The notes under the pieces are model-generated. The model saw nothing but the letters and a program-made list of their open reading frames with translations, ran no database searches and had not been told where the DNA came from. DNA of 64,000 bases, taken from assembly GCA_040797845.1 (NCBI GenBank), contig JBFNFA010000004.1:124001-188000 (forward strand). The letters run 5' to 3'. Of the stretch, positions 1-8,484 are shown piece by piece. Source of the stretch: Clostridium_AW sp040797845. GTDB lineage: Bacteria; Bacillota; Clostridia; Clostridiales; Clostridiaceae. How positions within the stretch are numbered: position 1 is the first letter of the stretch; the number at the start of each line of letters is the position of its first letter. Position numbers and translations under genes: made by a program.

Positions 1-540
1 AAATTTAAAGATAGAACATGTATTATTGGAGACTATAAACTAAATGTATTTAATAGTGAAAGTTTAAATTTCTATGACAATTTTATAGATGGAAGTTGTG
101 TAAGTGTAGAATTAAATAAAAAAGAGTTAGAGAATAGTTTTAAAGAAAATAAAAATGCGCAAATGCTTATTTATGGTAAAATTGAGCTTATGGTAAGTGA
201 ATATTGCGCCATCGGAAGTGTTTTTGGGGGTAAAGATAAGAATAGCAACTGCGATACATATTGCAAGAAGAAAAAATTTACGCTAGTAGATAGAATGGGA
301 GAAAAATTCTTGCTTGGCACTGATAGATTTTGTAGAAGCTATGTGTATAACTCAGTAGCTTTAAACTTACTCCCTAATATAAAGGAACTGAATAAAATGA
401 ATTTTAAAAACTTTAGGTTAGATTTCACAGATGAAAGCTATGAAGAAGTAGTACATATAATGAAATCTATGTTAGCTAAAACCTGGGATAGAGATTTTAA
501 AAATTATACTAGGGGACATTATAAAAGAGGTGTAGAATAA
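1..540 (+). CDS. U32 family peptidase, C-terminal part (5' end outside window)
   Basis: The reading frame is open from the first base, so this is the 3' end of a longer gene; the first internal ATG at 163 is not a real start. The visible 179 residues match the C-terminal region of clostridial U32 (collagenase-like) peptidases: a Cys-rich stretch (S-E-Y-C, then N-C-D-T-Y-C) followed by D-R-F-C-R-S and the ending Y-T-R-G-H-Y-K-R-G. The family is linked to protein or peptide degradation and, for some members, to tRNA/rRNA modification; the catalytic domain lies upstream and cannot be judged here. Its stop codon overlaps the start of mutS2 by one base (TAATG), which suggests cotranscription. The family call rests on the tail only. 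Confidence 0.75.
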   Translation, partial: KFKDRTCIIGDYKLNVFNSESLNFYDNFIDGSCVSVELNKKELENSFKENKNAQMLIYGKIELMVSEYCAIGSVFGGKDKNSNCDTYCKKKKFTLVDRMGEKFLLGTDRFCRSYVYNSVALNLLPNIKELNKMNFKNFRLDFTDESYEEVVHIMKSMLAKTWDRDFKNYTRGHYKRGVE

Positions 541-2897
541 TGAATGATAGAGCATTAAGAGTGCTAGAATTTAATAAGATAAAGGAAATATTAAAAGGAT
601 TTGCTCATACTCAAGCGGCTAAAGATATAATTGATGATCTAAAACCGTATGATAATTTATATGAAGTTAGGGAACATTTACAGGAAACTAAAGAAGGACT
701 AATGTTGTTAGTAAAAAAGGGATCACCACCCTTTGAAGGGATATATGATGTTAGAGAGGAAATAGGAAAAGGGGAAAAGGGTTTTGTTCTTCTTCCTGGA
801 CAATTGTTGAAAATTGCAAATGTTATGAGATCGTCCAGAAAATTTAAAGATTACGTTTCTCATAAAGATGAAGAGGAAGGATATAAAGTCATAGAAGATA
901 TATGTGAAAGCATATATCCACTTAAATCCCTAGAAGATGATATATACAATGCAATCATCGGTGAAGAAGAGATATCAGATAGGGCAAGTAGCGCTCTTTA
1001 TAATATAAGAAGATCCTTAAAGGATAAAAATGCTTCAATAAGGGATAAGGTTAACTCTCTTATAAGGAGCTATGCTCCTTATCTTCAAGATAGCTTATAT
1101 ACCATGAGGGGCGAGAGATATGTTCTTCCAGTAAAAGCTGAGAATAAAAGCTCAGTTCCTGGATTAGTACATGATCAGAGCTCATCAGGTGCAACATTGT
1201 TTATTGAACCTATGAGTTTAGTAAATTTAAATAACGAAATAAAAGAACTCATACTAAAAGAGAAGGCAGAAATAGAAAGGATACTAAAGGAGTTATCCTC
1301 TAAAGTATGTGAGAATATAGCATATGTTAAAAACAATGCAAATATAATATGGGAGTTAGACTTCATATTTGCTAAATCTAAGTTTGGTAGCAGTTTAAAT
1401 GCTATTTGTCCTCATGTAAATGAGGATGGATTTGTAGACATAGTACAAGGAAAGCATCCATTAATTGATCCGAAAGTGGTTGTTCCCATTGATGTGTATT
1501 TAGGAAGAGATTTTACTTCACTTGTAATAACAGGTCCTAACACTGGAGGTAAAACGGTAACTTTAAAAACTGTAGGGCTTTTACATATTATGGCTATGAG
1601 TGGCCTTATGATTCCTGCTAGGGAGAACTCAACCGTAAGCCTTTTTAAAGAGATATATGCAGACATAGGGGATGAACAAAGTATAGAGCAGAGTTTATCT
1701 ACATTTTCATCCCATATGACAAATATAGTAAATATAATAGGAAATGCGGATTCAAAGTCATTGGTGCTGTTTGACGAATTAGGAGCGGGGACAGATCCAA
1801 CGGAAGGAGCTGCTTTAGCTGTTTCAATATTAGAATATTTAAGAAAGAAAGATGTTAAAATCGTTGCTACTACCCACTATAGTGAGTTAAAAGGATATGC
1901 CTTAAAGACTGAAGGAGTAGAAAACGCTTCAGTAGAGTTTGATGTAGAAACATTAAAGCCTACCTATAGATTACTCATTGGAATACCTGGTAAATCTAAT
2001 GCTTTTGAAATTTCAAAAAGATTAGGCTTGCCAGACTTTATAATTGAAGAAGCTAAAGATAGTATAGCTAGTGAGAGTCTAAAATTTGAAGATTTAATAC
2101 AAAGTCTTCAAGAAAAAAGCATCAAAGCTGCGGAAGATGCAAGGAAGTCAGAGATGCTTAAGGATGAAGCTCAGAAGTTAAAAGAAAAATATGAAGAGAA
2201 ATTGTATGGCCTGAATAAAGTAAGAGAAAATGCTCTTATAGATGCCCAAAGAGAAGGAAAAAGATTTATAAAAGAGGCAAAAGAAGAGGCAGATAATATA
2301 TTGAAAAATATAAGGGAATTGGAAAGAATGGGTTATAGTTCAGATGTAAGACATAAATTAGAAGATGAAAGAAAAAGGTTAAAGGATAAATTAGAAAAAA
2401 TAGAATCACAGGGAGAAAATTTAGAAAAGGAAAAAGGAGAAAAGATTAAAGAGGTAAAATTAGGGGAAGAAGTATATCTACCAAAGTTAAATCAAAATGT
2501 AATTATTCTAACAAAACCTGATAATAGAGGAGAAGTTCAAGTTCAGGCTGGTATAATGAAAATAAATGTGAAAGTAGAAGATTTAAGAATATCACAAAAA
2601 AGTGCAAAGGATAAAAAAGTAGCGAGAAGAGAAGCTAGATTAAATCTTAAATCTGTTGCAACCTCAATTGATTTAAGAGGAATGGATTCAGAAGAGGCTA
2701 TTTATGCTACTGATAAATATTTAGATGAAGCCTACATGGCAGGATTAAGTGAAGTTACTGTTATACATGGGAAAGGTACGGGAATATTGAGGAAAGCTAT
2801 AAATGACATGCTAAAAAGACATTCTCATGTAAAATCCTATAGATTAGGAGAGTATGGAGAAGGAGGTACCGGAGTTACGGTAGTAGAATTAAAATGA
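540..2897 (+). CDS. mutS2: MutS2 ATPase with C-terminal Smr nuclease domain
   Basis: A 785-residue protein of the normal MutS2 length. It has the MutS core and lever region, then an ABC-type ATPase with Walker A G-P-N-T-G-G-K-T near residue 331 and Walker B L-F-D-E-L-G-A-G-T-D near 410, a charged coiled coil (about 510-640), and an Smr domain from about residue 710 (D-L-R-G-M, then V-I-H-G-K-G-T-G-I-L). The MutS2 family lacks the mismatch-recognition domain of MutS. Members are known to suppress recombination and, in Bacillus, to act on collided ribosomes. It follows the U32 peptidase gene with a one-base overlap and shares ATGA with the next gene. Confidence 0.95.
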   Translation: MNDRALRVLEFNKIKEILKGFAHTQAAKDIIDDLKPYDNLYEVREHLQETKEGLMLLVKKGSPPFEGIYDVREEIGKGEKGFVLLPGQLLKIANVMRSSRKFKDYVSHKDEEEGYKVIEDICESIYPLKSLEDDIYNAIIGEEEISDRASSALYNIRRSLKDKNASIRDKVNSLIRSYAPYLQDSLYTMRGERYVLPVKAENKSSVPGLVHDQSSSGATLFIEPMSLVNLNNEIKELILKEKAEIERILKELSSKVCENIAYVKNNANIIWELDFIFAKSKFGSSLNAICPHVNEDGFVDIVQGKHPLIDPKVVVPIDVYLGRDFTSLVITGPNTGGKTVTLKTVGLLHIMAMSGLMIPARENSTVSLFKEIYADIGDEQSIEQSLSTFSSHMTNIVNIIGNADSKSLVLFDELGAGTDPTEGAALAVSILEYLRKKDVKIVATTHYSELKGYALKTEGVENASVEFDVETLKPTYRLLIGIPGKSNAFEISKRLGLPDFIIEEAKDSIASESLKFEDLIQSLQEKSIKAAEDARKSEMLKDEAQKLKEKYEEKLYGLNKVRENALIDAQREGKRFIKEAKEEADNILKNIRELERMGYSSDVRHKLEDERKRLKDKLEKIESQGENLEKEKGEKIKEVKLGEEVYLPKLNQNVIILTKPDNRGEVQVQAGIMKINVKVEDLRISQKSAKDKKVARREARLNLKSVATSIDLRGMDSEEAIYATDKYLDEAYMAGLSEVTVIHGKGTGILRKAINDMLKRHSHVKSYRLGEYGEGGTGVTVVELK

Positions 2898-3370
2898 TAG
2901 ATGGTAAAAATAAAATGATATTGGTAAGTGCTTGTCTCTGTGGAGTTGACTGTAAATACAATGGTAGCAATAACATAAATGATGAGATAATGGATATGGT
3001 TAAAGAGGGAAAGGCTGTTCTTGTGTGTCCTGAACAATTAGGGGGGATGGAAACCCCTAGGCCTCCTCATGAAATAGCAGGAGGGGATGGAATTGATGTG
3101 TTAGAAGGTAGAGCCAAAGTAATTAGCGAAGAGAATATGGACTCTACAGAAAAATTTTTAAAGGGAGCTTATGAAACTTTAAAAATAGCTAAGTTTTATA
3201 ATGTTGAAAAGGCTATACTTAAAGCTAAAAGTCCTTCTTGTGGTCATGGTAAAATATATAATGGTACTTTTTCACATGAATTAATAGATGGAAATGGAGT
3301 AACAGCTGAGCTTTTAAGTAAAAATGGTATAGAGGTATATACAGAAGATAACTTTAAATTGATGAGGTGA
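2894..3370 (+). CDS. DUF523 family protein
   Basis: A 158-residue protein with the features of the DUF523 family: an N-terminal I-L-V-S-A-C-L-C-G-V-D-C-K-Y-N-G segment, a central V-C-P-E-Q-L-G-G-M stretch and the S-P-S-C-G motif near residue 115. The conserved cysteines suggest metal or cluster binding, but the family has no established activity that I can name. The start overlaps the mutS2 stop (ATGA); an internal ATG seven codons downstream (M8) would also give the usual family N-terminus. Its stop overlaps the next gene's GTG start. Translational coupling through this run is likely. Confidence 0.8.
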   Translation: MIDGKNKMILVSACLCGVDCKYNGSNNINDEIMDMVKEGKAVLVCPEQLGGMETPRPPHEIAGGDGIDVLEGRAKVISEENMDSTEKFLKGAYETLKIAKFYNVEKAILKAKSPSCGHGKIYNGTFSHELIDGNGVTAELLSKNGIEVYTEDNFKLMR

Positions 3371-4209
3371 ATTATAAGCCTATGTATAAAGATATTGAAA
3401 ATAAAACGGAAGAAATAATAAAAACATATTATCAAAAGGGAGAGACAGCAAAGGCTATACACATACAATACAAGGGGAATACATATAAATCTGTGCAATT
3501 TAGAAAAAAGGGCTTTGGGAAAAATTATTATATTTTAAAAGGTGTTTTATATCTTACAGAGAAGGATGAAATAGTAAAAGATAATAACTTGCTAGAGGAA
3601 ATAGAAAAATTAACTTATTATTATAAGAGTGTATTTAATGTGGATAACAAAAATTCTATTGTTTCTTCCTATGAAGATGATAGTAGTATTAATAGATATG
3701 AAGATGATAGTAATAGAGCTATCAACGCATTAGAGTTTTTAAAAGATGATGGTATGGAAGAAGCTTTAAAACTAAAAGAAGTTATTATAGGGGTAGCAGA
3801 ATTAAGAAAAAAAAAGAATGATAAAATAAAAGAGTTATTGATGTTAGAAGAAAAAATAAAGGATAATGATTATATATTTACTGACACTTTATTTATTAAA
3901 GCCCACAGCATTTTTGAAGAAATTCTAAGAATTAATTTTCAAAGTGTGAAGCTAATAAACCTATGGAAAGTTCACTATGAAGATTTAATAAAAGCAGTTA
4001 GAAAGAAAAAGAGAAGTTTTCATGTTAAACTAAATAGAGAAATGTATGTGGCTTTTATTAAACTTGAGTATATACTTTCATATTTTAAAAGAATATTGAA
4101 TACCTATGATTCTATATTAGATTTAGATGAAAATACTTATATGAGATATATAAGAAATAAACATAAGGAAATAATAAAAGAGAATTTGAAATGGGTAAGA
4201 AACCTTTAA
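3367..4209 (+). CDS. Hypothetical protein, 280 residues
   Basis: I do not recognise this family. The protein is Lys/Glu-rich and looks soluble and mostly helical, with no signal peptide, membrane segment or obvious catalytic motif. An acidic Asp/Ser-rich stretch near residues 100-120 includes an imperfect repeat of the type Y-E-D-D-S. The C-terminal half has long amphipathic helices rich in aromatic residues. The GTG start at 3367 overlaps the stop of the DUF523 gene (GTGA); an ATG at 3382 is an alternative. It is the last gene before a strong terminator, so it belongs to the mutS2 transcription unit, but that context does not reveal a function. Confidence 0.7.
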   Translation: MNYKPMYKDIENKTEEIIKTYYQKGETAKAIHIQYKGNTYKSVQFRKKGFGKNYYILKGVLYLTEKDEIVKDNNLLEEIEKLTYYYKSVFNVDNKNSIVSSYEDDSSINRYEDDSNRAINALEFLKDDGMEEALKLKEVIIGVAELRKKKNDKIKELLMLEEKIKDNDYIFTDTLFIKAHSIFEEILRINFQSVKLINLWKVHYEDLIKAVRKKKRSFHVKLNREMYVAFIKLEYILSYFKRILNTYDSILDLDENTYMRYIRNKHKEIIKENLKWVRNL

Positions 4210-4248
4210 TTAGTTGAGAATTGAGAGAATTAATAATTAATGAAAAAT

Positions 4249-4310
4249 TAAAAGTGAAAAGTAAATGATAGAACTCTATCTATAAACTTTTCACTTTTAG
4301 TTTTTTATTT
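4249..4310. terminator. Bidirectional intrinsic terminator
   Basis: A 14-bp perfect stem (4249-4262 with 4286-4299) is followed on the plus strand by a T-rich run. On the minus strand it is followed by a T-rich tract as well. It lies between convergent genes and can end both the mutS2 unit and the decarboxylase gene. Confidence 0.85.
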
Positions 4311-5765
4311 TACAACTTTTATAAAATTAACTTCAGGATCTTCTGTTCCTTGAACATATAAACCTGTGACTTTTAATCTTTCAACATAATCAATTATTTC
4401 TTGAGTAATTATTTCACCAGGGCATAATATTGGAATTCCTGGAGGATAAGCCATTAAGAATTCACCGCTTATCTTTCCTACGCTTTCCTTTATAGGAATA
4501 CATATCTTTTCGCTATTGAAAGCTTCTCTAGGAATTTGATGCTGTTCTGGTATTGATGGAATATCTATAAAATTAGATTTTTTATTTCCTTTTCCATAAA
4601 AATCTTTACTGATTTCTTTTAGTGCAGATAGCAATTTATCTATACTTTCCATAGTATCTCCAAAGGAACCTACAGCTAAAACATTGTATAGATCAGAAAG
4701 TTCCATTTGTATGTGATACTTGTTTGATAAAATCATATCTAAATCGTATCCAGTTATGCCTAAATCTCTACAAGTTATAGTTAGTTTTGTTGGATCAAGG
4801 GCATAGGCTCCTGGATTATTTAATATCTCTTCCCCAAAACAATAGAATCCTGGTATCTTATTAATTTCCTCACGAGCATAGTTTAAAAGTTCTATAGTTT
4901 TATCAATTAATTCTCTGCCATGCAATGCTATTTGCTTCCTTGCACAGTCTAAAGAAGCCATCAAAATATAAGAAGGTGATGTTGTTTGCAAGAGATTTAA
5001 TACTTGCTGAACTCTGTGTACATCAACTCTTTTAGAACGAACATGAAGTAATGAGCATTGAGTTAGAGCTCCTATCATTTTATGAGTACTTTGAGCGCAT
5101 ATATCTGCGCCAGCTTCTATTGCAGATATAGGTAATTTATCATTAAAACCAAGGTGTGGCCCATGGGCCTCATCTACTATTAATGGAATATCATATCTAT
5201 GAACTATCTCTGCTATTTTTTTAATATCTGTCGCAACACCATAATAAGTTGGATTTATTATTAAAACAGCTTTAGCATCAGGATTTTCACGTAAAGTCTT
5301 TTCTACGGTTTCTGGAGTAACACCATGAGCAATTCCAACTTTTTTATCTAATTCTGGTTGCATGTATACAGGAACTGCACCGCTTAATATTATTCCAGCA
5401 GTTATAGATTTGTGAACGTTTCTCGGAATAATTATTTTGTCTCCAGATTTAACTACAGACATTATCATTGCCTGAATAGCACCTGATGTACCATGAATTG
5501 AAAAGAATGCTGCATCAGAACCATATGCATCAGCAGCAAGTTTCTGAGCTTTCTTTATGGCACCTGTAGGGTGATGTAAGCTGTCCACTAATTTAAAAAC
5601 AGTAACATCAATTTTAAAGGGATTTTCCCCTATAAAATTTTTGAATTCCTCGTCCATTCCAACACCCTTTTTATGTCCAGGTACGTGGAATGGTATCGTT
5701 TCTCTGTCTACATATTCTTTTAAGACATCAAATAATGGAGTTTCGTTTTGATCTAATTTATACAC
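4305..5765 (-). CDS. speA: Orn/Lys/Arg decarboxylase family protein (SpeA-like)
   Basis: A PLP-dependent fold-type I decarboxylase of the short Gram-positive type (486 residues), whose relatives decarboxylate arginine, lysine or ornithine for polyamine synthesis. Visible marks are the N-terminal F-H-V-P-G-H-K-K-G, the cofactor pocket V-D-E-A-H-G (about 197-202) and the PLP lysine in S-T-H-K-M near residue 229. The C-terminal domain carries A-Y-P-P-G-I-P. The start is taken as GTG at 5765 because AAGAAGG is well spaced to it; a GTG at 5777 is in frame but sits directly on that ribosome binding site. Substrate cannot be decided from sequence alone; arginine is the commonest assignment. It is a single-gene unit with its own promoter and terminator. 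Confidence 0.9.
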   Translation of the reverse strand: MYKLDQNETPLFDVLKEYVDRETIPFHVPGHKKGVGMDEEFKNFIGENPFKIDVTVFKLVDSLHHPTGAIKKAQKLAADAYGSDAAFFSIHGTSGAIQAMIMSVVKSGDKIIIPRNVHKSITAGIILSGAVPVYMQPELDKKVGIAHGVTPETVEKTLRENPDAKAVLIINPTYYGVATDIKKIAEIVHRYDIPLIVDEAHGPHLGFNDKLPISAIEAGADICAQSTHKMIGALTQCSLLHVRSKRVDVHRVQQVLNLLQTTSPSYILMASLDCARKQIALHGRELIDKTIELLNYAREEINKIPGFYCFGEEILNNPGAYALDPTKLTITCRDLGITGYDLDMILSNKYHIQMELSDLYNVLAVGSFGDTMESIDKLLSALKEISKDFYGKGNKKSNFIDIPSIPEQHQIPREAFNSEKICIPIKESVGKISGEFLMAYPPGIPILCPGEIITQEIIDYVERLKVTGLYVQGTEDPEVNFIKVVK

Positions 5766-5788
5766 CTTGATAAACACCTTCTTTCAAT

Positions 5789-5834
5789 AAATACACCCGT
5801 GAAACTTTGAGGAATCAATGGTTTCCGTGGATTT
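5789..5834 (-). promoter_or_regulatory. Hairpin in the decarboxylase mRNA leader
   Basis: On the minus strand the leader can fold as a nested hairpin. The outer arms are 5827-5834 and 5789-5796 (7 of 8 pairs) and the inner arms are G-A-A-A-C/G-T-T-T-C (5821-5825 with 5801-5805). It ends just before the AAGAAGG ribosome binding site. I could not match it to a known riboswitch class, so a regulatory role is inference. Confidence 0.35.
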
Positions 5835-5849
5835 ACTTAAAACAATATA

Positions 5850-5878
5850 ATTATAAGGTAAATAATATTTAAATGCAA
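5850..5878 (-). promoter_or_regulatory. SigA-type promoter for the decarboxylase gene
   Basis: Read on the minus strand: TTGCAT (5873-5878), 17 bases, TATAAT (5850-5855). This is a near-consensus vegetative promoter and gives a leader of roughly 80 bases before the start at 5765. Confidence 0.7.
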
Positions 5879-5987
5879 TATAATATGCGGAAATATTTAA
5901 TGTTACATTTGTATTGTATGCAAAACTCCAATCTTTATAGATTAGTTTTATGGGATAATATTAATTACACTTTAGTATATACAAATA

Positions 5988-6016
5988 TTACAGTAAGTAT
6001 ATACTAATTTTATAAT
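5988..6016 (+). promoter_or_regulatory. Promoter candidate for the TPR gene and galU
   Basis: TTACAG (5988-5993), 17 bases, then a perfect TATAAT (6011-6016). The -35 match is only partial. It lies about 160 bases before the likely start of the TPR gene. Confidence 0.5.
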
Positions 6017-6064
6017 GTTTAGATAATAATTAATATCAAGACTATAAAAATATATTAAAATATA

Positions 6065-6100
6065 CTTCTATACTTCTTTTTGATAAAAAGCATATAGAAG
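6065..6100 (+). repeat. Inverted repeat in the TPR gene leader
   Basis: CTTCTATA (6065-6072) pairs with TATAGAAG (6093-6100), and inside it CTTTTT (6076-6081) pairs with AAAAAG (6085-6090). There is no T run after it, so it is not a standard terminator. It could be an operator or an mRNA hairpin. Confidence 0.4.
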
Positions 6101-6174
6101 AATTAAATAATAAAATGTATAATTTTAAATAGGCTATGATGAAATTAAATAAATATAGAAGGGATGATTTCATA

Positions 6175-7251
6175 TTGGATATTAAATCTAGATTTTCAGA
6201 TAAACTTTCTAAAATATTATTTTTAGAGGTTGATAAAAATAAATTAGGTAAAATATTTGAAAAAAATATTGAAGAAGAAATTTACATGCCAATAAAGTCA
6301 GAAGATATAATAAATAAAATTAAGTCCGGTGAAAATATGGACAATATTTCAGCAAGTTATTTTATAGAAGCAATGTTTTTTGTTCTGGGGGCAGATGAGC
6401 ACTTTAAATATAATAAATATTATTTAGATTTCATTAAAAGTACCCCAGAAAGCATGAAGTTTATTAAAGGTAGAATTTTTAAAGCTATAGATGAAAAGCT
6501 GTATGAAGATGCTTATATAATGTTAAAAGGACTTGTTAATGTAGAGGAAAGTAAAGAAAATTACGAAAAACTACTTATGCTCTGTGAAAAGTTAAGAACT
6601 TTGGATTCCATATATAGAAGTGAAGAAATATCTATTATAAATAAAATAAAGAATGTATATTCAGATTACCCTTTGCCTTATTTGTATGAAGCTTTAATTA
6701 GAAGAGAAGAAAATAATTTTGAGGCTGCTTTATTTTCTATTAATAACTATATAGCTTTAGGTGGAGAAGAAACCCTGGAGATAACTGATTTAAAGATATC
6801 ATTAAAAAGTATTAGTGACTATGAAAAAGGTAAAGAACTAATTTATGATGATCCTAAAACAGCATTATCATATTTGCTACCCTTAATAGATATTATTAAA
6901 GAAGATGGAGTTTTATATTATTATATTGCTATAGCATATAGGATTTTGGAGAATTATGAAAAAGCTATATATTACTTAAATGAAGCTTTAAACATAGAAA
7001 GTAATATGCCACAGGTAATAAATGAACTAGCAATTAATTATGCCTCATTGGGGAATTATGAAAAAGCTATAGAGCTGTTAAGAAAGGCCTTTGAAGCTAC
7101 AAAATCAGTAGAGATATGTACGAATATTATAATGTGTTATTTAAACTGTGGAAATATTGAAGGAGCAAAACAGCATTTTAAAATTGCTAAAAAAATGGAT
7201 CCGAAGGATGAAGTAGTCTTGGAGCTTGAAGAAATACTGAAAAAAGTATAA
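6175..7251 (+). CDS. Tetratricopeptide repeat protein
   Basis: A soluble protein of 358 residues whose C-terminal half has clear TPR units, for example L-E-N-Y-E-K-A-I-Y-Y-L-N-E-A-L and L-G-N-Y-E-K-A-I-E-L-L-R-K-A-F, with weaker helical pairs before them. The N-terminal third has no recognisable domain. TPR proteins are protein-interaction scaffolds; the partner here is unknown. I chose the TTG at 6175 because AGAAGGGATGA lies at good spacing upstream. The in-frame ATG pair at 6136 has no convincing ribosome binding site, so it is the alternative (371 residues). It precedes galU in the same direction with no terminator between, which hints at a link to envelope sugar metabolism. Confidence 0.75.
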   Translation: MDIKSRFSDKLSKILFLEVDKNKLGKIFEKNIEEEIYMPIKSEDIINKIKSGENMDNISASYFIEAMFFVLGADEHFKYNKYYLDFIKSTPESMKFIKGRIFKAIDEKLYEDAYIMLKGLVNVEESKENYEKLLMLCEKLRTLDSIYRSEEISIINKIKNVYSDYPLPYLYEALIRREENNFEAALFSINNYIALGGEETLEITDLKISLKSISDYEKGKELIYDDPKTALSYLLPLIDIIKEDGVLYYYIAIAYRILENYEKAIYYLNEALNIESNMPQVINELAINYASLGNYEKAIELLRKAFEATKSVEICTNIIMCYLNCGNIEGAKQHFKIAKKMDPKDEVVLELEEILKKV

Positions 7252-7323
7252 TTTATATTGAAATAGCCAATTATATATTAGTGAGTGTACTTTTGTATTG
7301 ACTTTTAGAAAGGAGAAGCTTTA

Positions 7324-8235
7324 ATGAGGGTTAAAAAAGCAATAATACCTGCAGCAGGGCTTGGAACAAGATTTTTACCAGCCACCAAAGCTCAACCTAA
7401 AGAGATGCTACCTATAGTGGATAAACCAACAATTCAATATATTATAGAAGAAGCAGTTTATTCAGGGATTGAAGAGATATTGATCATAACAGGCAGAAAT
7501 AAAAGAGCTATAGAAGATCATTTTGACAAATCTATAGAGTTAGAGCAACAACTGCAAAGCAAGGGAAATGAAGAGATGCTTAACTTGGTAGAAGAGATAT
7601 CTAATATGGCAGATATATATTACATAAGACAAAAAGAGCCGAAAGGCCTAGGTCATGCTATAAGCTGTGCTAAAACCTTTGTTGGAAATGAACCTTTTGC
7701 AGTAATGCTAGGAGATGACGTTGTAGATAGTAAAGTTCCTTGCTTGAAACAATTAATTGATTGTTTTAATGAGTATAAAACTACTATATTAGGTGTACAA
7801 GAAGTGGCTAAAGAAGAGGTATATAAATATGGTATAGTAAAAGGAATGCAAATAGAAGGCAGAATTCACAAAGTTAAGGACTTAGTAGAAAAACCAAAAG
7901 TAGAAGAGGCACCATCTAATATAGCCATATTAGGGAGGTATATTATCACTCCGAGTATTTTTGATATTTTGGAAAACACAACTCCAGGTAAAGGTGGAGA
8001 AATACAATTGACGGATGCATTGAAGACTTTAGCTTCTAGGGAAGCTATATATGCTTATAATTTCGATGGAAGAAGATATGATGTTGGAGATAAGCTAGGG
8101 TTTCTAGAGGCAACAGTAGAATTTGCTTTAAAAAGGGAAGAATTAAAGGATGAGTTTATGAAATATTTATTAACTATTACGGATAATAAAACAGAACTTA
8201 ATTCAGATGAGGTTTTAACCCTACTAGAAATTTAG
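7324..8235 (+). CDS. galU: UTP-glucose-1-phosphate uridylyltransferase
   Basis: A 303-residue GalU-type nucleotidyltransferase making UDP-glucose from UTP and glucose 1-phosphate. The N-terminus has the nucleotide-binding signature P-A-A-G-L-G-T-R-F-L-P-A-T-K followed by P-K-E-M-L-P. Further marks are M-L-G-D-D-V for metal binding (about residue 133), L-V-E-K-P (about 193) and G-G-E-I-Q-L-T-D (about 222). AAAGGAG precedes the ATG. It is followed by a strong terminator and then by the polysaccharide locus, for which UDP-glucose is a plausible precursor. Length and motifs are normal for the family. Confidence 0.93.
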   Translation: MRVKKAIIPAAGLGTRFLPATKAQPKEMLPIVDKPTIQYIIEEAVYSGIEEILIITGRNKRAIEDHFDKSIELEQQLQSKGNEEMLNLVEEISNMADIYYIRQKEPKGLGHAISCAKTFVGNEPFAVMLGDDVVDSKVPCLKQLIDCFNEYKTTILGVQEVAKEEVYKYGIVKGMQIEGRIHKVKDLVEKPKVEEAPSNIAILGRYIITPSIFDILENTTPGKGGEIQLTDALKTLASREAIYAYNFDGRRYDVGDKLGFLEATVEFALKREELKDEFMKYLLTITDNKTELNSDEVLTLLEI

Positions 8236-8294
8236 CTTAGAAATCTAGTGGTATTAGTGGGATTATCTATAGATAAATAAATATAAAAAAATAC

Positions 8295-8332
8295 AAAAAA
8301 GGCCTGTAGATGACTTTTACAGGCCTTTTTTT
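8295..8332 (+). terminator. Intrinsic terminator after galU
   Basis: GGCCTGTA (8301-8308) pairs with TACAGGCC (8318-8325). The stem is extended by A/T pairs and followed by seven T residues. Confidence 0.9.
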
Positions 8333-8374
8333 CGTAAATATAATTAGGTATTGTGTATTACAAAAACATATATA

Positions 8375-8403
8375 TTGTGGTATATTTAAATGGTGGATAT
8401 GAT
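8375..8403 (+). promoter_or_regulatory. Weak promoter candidate for the polysaccharide locus
   Basis: TTGTGG (8375-8380), 17 bases, TATGAT (8398-8403), about 80 bases before the first gene of the locus. Other A/T-rich pairs nearby are nearly as good, so this is a tentative choice. Confidence 0.3.
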
Positions 8404-8484
8404 GATATGTATATTGAATAATTTATTATAAGGTGTAAGATTATAAGGACAGTATAAAACTAATTTATTTAAGGTGTGATATAT

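Larger units (their letters stand above)
5766..6174. other. Divergent intergenic region between decarboxylase and TPR gene
   Basis: About 410 bases with no gene that I can support. It holds the minus-strand promoter and leader hairpin of the decarboxylase, a plus-strand promoter candidate at 5988-6016 and an inverted repeat at 6065-6100. The rest is AT-rich sequence in which I see nothing specific. Confidence 0.6.

Noticed and set aside
5789..5834. A guanidine-II type riboswitch, because ACGG occurs twice in the decarboxylase leader
   Set aside because: The ACGG segments do not sit in loops of paired stems, which that class requires.
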